Origin: Panthera uncia
Lineage: Eukaryota > Chordata > Mammalia > Carnivora > Felidae
Length of the DNA: 64,000 bases
Direction of reading: 5' to 3'
NCBI RefSeq assembly: GCF_023721935.1
Contig: NC_064818.1
Span: 72,045,504-72,109,503 of the forward strand
The notes beneath the pieces are model-generated. The model saw nothing but the letters and a program-made list of their open reading frames with translations, was not told the DNA's origin and searched no databases. The position numbers and the translations under genes were made by a program. Positions within the stretch are counted from its first letter, which is position 1; every line of letters starts with the position of its first letter. Positions 62,180 through 64,000 of this stretch are shown piece after piece.

Positions 62180-63572
62180 AGCCAAACAGCAAAATGAAAA
62201 TAATAAGATAAATGAGAATAGAAAGTTTGGAGTGATAAGTAAAACATTGAGAATGGAGACAGCAACATTACGATAAATTCGAGCAGCAAGGGAAAGAATA
62301 CTTGTAAATAAAAATTAAATTGCTGGAATGGAGAAAATCTGGAGATCATTACTGTGAACTTGGAGGGAAAACCAGAGACAGTAAAGCAATTAGAAAGAAG
62401 ATGGAAGTTAATCCAACATAAGGATAATTGGTATCCCTGAAGTGATACTCCGCAAGGGCAGAAAAAGTTCTTTCAAGATGTAATAGTGAAAAACAAAAGT
62501 CTTTGAAAGAAAAACCTAGATCTACATATCGAAAGGGCATACTATGTCCTAAGAAAAGAGTTGCTGGACGAGTCCACACGGAGATGTGTCTGAATTAAAA
62601 CAGAAAACTCAAGAATAAAGAATCGCTTAAGCAGTCAAGGAGTGAAAAGAAGCCACCAGCAAAAGGAACTACGAGGTTTGTCTCAGACATGTTCTAAATC
62701 ATCAATGTCAGAAGATGATGAAGAATTTTTGTAAGATTCTAAGGAAAAGAAAGTCATTTTCTAAAATGTTAAACCAAGACAATCTATTGTTTGACTATAA
62801 AGGTCATGGACAGATACTCTCAAAACATGAAAAAATCAGTGAAATACAGCATCCATACCCCATTTTTGAAAAGAATTTCCAACAGAAGGAGCCAGCCAAC
62901 CAAGAGAATAACAGTTATAGAATTTAGGCGCAGAAGAAGCTATGGTTAAAAAGACTGGAGACAAATCATGAATCCAACTACACAGGGTCTAAAATCCAGA
63001 GGGAGAACTTAATTTCATGATAGAATGTACATTTATTAACCTTGAAAACGTCTACAAAGCAAAATAACCAACGATATTGGGAGGGGTGGGAAGAGAGATG
63101 GGAAAAAATATAAAAGAACTAATTTATATAGTAGATGAATAAAATGTTGACTAAACAACCCAATGACTCCAATCTCTTAATATTCTTCAAATACTTGTTT
63201 CAAAACTTAGCCTGATCATTTAGGAAATAATATCTCCTACGGTAGAAAAACATTCATCTGTGACTTAACATCTATGTTTATTCACTTTCTTTTTTGTGTG
63301 TTAAAAGAAGTAACATTTATCTGCAGTATGCTAATTCCAATATATCTTAGATCAGATGATGGAAAGTAAATAAAGGACAGTAGTGGAAAGACTGGTAAAA
63401 TTGAAATAAAATCTGGAGGTTAAATAGCAATAATGTTCCCATGTTGATTTTTTAGACGTGACAAACGTCCCATGGTAACATAAAAGGTTAATATTAGAGG
63501 AGTTTGGGTGAGGGGCAGGTGGGAACTTCCTGTGCTACTTTTGCTACCCAAATCTTAAATAATTCCAATATA
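62180..63572 (+). mobile_element. HAL1 / L1M-type element
   Basis: An old ORF1-only LINE (HAL1-like). Landmarks in order: a degraded ORF1 region around 62370-62560 (AAGGATAATTGGTATCCCTG), then TCTATTGTTTGACTATAAAG, GGCTATGGTTAAAAAGACTGG-like sequence near 62938, TGAATCCAACTACACAGG, TTAATTTCATGATAGAATG, TATATAGTAGATGAATAAAA, and a 3' end with GACGTGACAAACGTCCCATGG. Stop codons and frameshifts throughout. A SINE splits its last bases. Confidence 0.72.
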
Positions 63573-63758
63573 GGGGGGCACCTGGATGGCTCAGTCGGTT
63601 GAGCATCCGACTCCTGATTTCAGCTCAGGTCATAATCTCAGGGTTGTGGGATCCGACCCTGTGCTGAGCCTGCTTAAGATTCTCTCTCTCCCTCTCCGCC
63701 TGCCCCACCCTACACTCTGTCTCTCTTTCTCTCTCTCTAATAAAATTAAATTAAAAAA
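63573..63758 (+). mobile_element. CAN SINE in the HAL1 3' end
   Basis: GGGGGGCACCTGGATGGCTCAG head; shortened core; tail AATAAAATTAAATTAAAAA. Target duplication ATTCCAATATA at 63562-63572 and again at 63762-63772. Confidence 0.95.
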
Positions 63759-63880
63759 ACAATTCCAATATAAAATGTTTCTTTAAAATACACCTTATAT
63801 CCATATATCCTTTTATCTACATCTTTTTGAAGAATGAAGGTTAGGATAGTGTTTATCAAATTTAACAATGGCTATTTCTT

Positions 63881-64000
63881 AATTTTTTTTAACGTTTTTA
63901 TTTATTACTGAGACACAGAGCATAAGCAGGGGAGGGGCAGAGAGAGGATGAGACACAGAATCTGAAGCAGGCTCCAGGCTCCGAGCTGTCAGCACAGAGC
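63881..64000 (-). mobile_element. CAN SINE, cut by window edge
   Basis: AATTTTTTTTAACGTTTTTA start, GAGACACAGAGCATAAGC, GCAGGCTCCAGGCTCCGAGC; the tRNA-like head lies beyond the right edge. Confidence 0.95.

Noticed and set aside
61930..62349. 139-codon serine/leucine-rich frame on minus
   Set aside because: Opposite strand of a purine-rich tract.

Overview
This window is mammalian, and almost certainly carnivore and felid, nuclear DNA from a non-coding interval (intergenic or deep intron). The main evidence is 21 copies of one short interspersed element, the tRNA-derived carnivore CAN SINE in its cat-type form (SINEC_Fc-like). Each has a 5' end resembling GGGGCGCCTGGGTGGCTCAG, a CT-rich segment, an AAATAAATAAA-type tail and usually target-site duplications of 10-22 bp. 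Two younger carnivore-type L1 3' ends (5.9-6.5 kb and 42.5-43.4 kb) fit the same origin. I see no bacterial, viral or plasmid organisation.

I found no protein-coding gene that I can support. The open reading frames are short, unrelated to each other, and fall in SINEs, simple repeats, L1 debris or anonymous sequence. The only recognisable coding remnant is a broken L1 ORF2 C-terminus near 43 kb. No tRNA, rRNA, CRISPR or CpG-island promoter was seen.

Layout. 0-12 kb: SINEs, MIR, MER5-type DNA transposon remnants (two of them split by SINEs) and an L1 3' end at 5.9-6.5 kb. 12-24 kb: L2 and MIR relics, simple repeats, and several AT-rich, repeat-free stretches that look like conserved non-coding DNA. 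24-31.5 kb: SINEs, a Tigger-type transposon fossil (28.7-29.1 kb) and an L2 split by a 270-bp polypyrimidine tract (29.3-29.6 kb). A 100-N assembly gap inside a poly-G run lies at 31.4-31.5 kb. 32.9-33.7 kb: the strongest candidate cis-regulatory block, rich in homeodomain-like, octamer and AP-1 sites and free of recognisable repeats. 34-45 kb: L2, MIR and SINE copies, a twin-primed (5'-inverted) L1 and a GAAA/GGAA tract. 45-60 kb: dense SINEs, ancient LTRs of ERVL/MaLR type, and two copies of an unidentified short repeat. 60-64 kb: old L1M fragments, a HAL1-like element and a SINE cut by the window edge.

There is no pathway or gene cooperation to describe. The biological interest is in putative regulatory sequence and in the history of transposable elements. 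I did not find a convincing undescribed system. Repeat family names come from recognising consensus features by eye, so boundaries of old elements are approximate, and conservation claims for non-coding blocks are inference until aligned.
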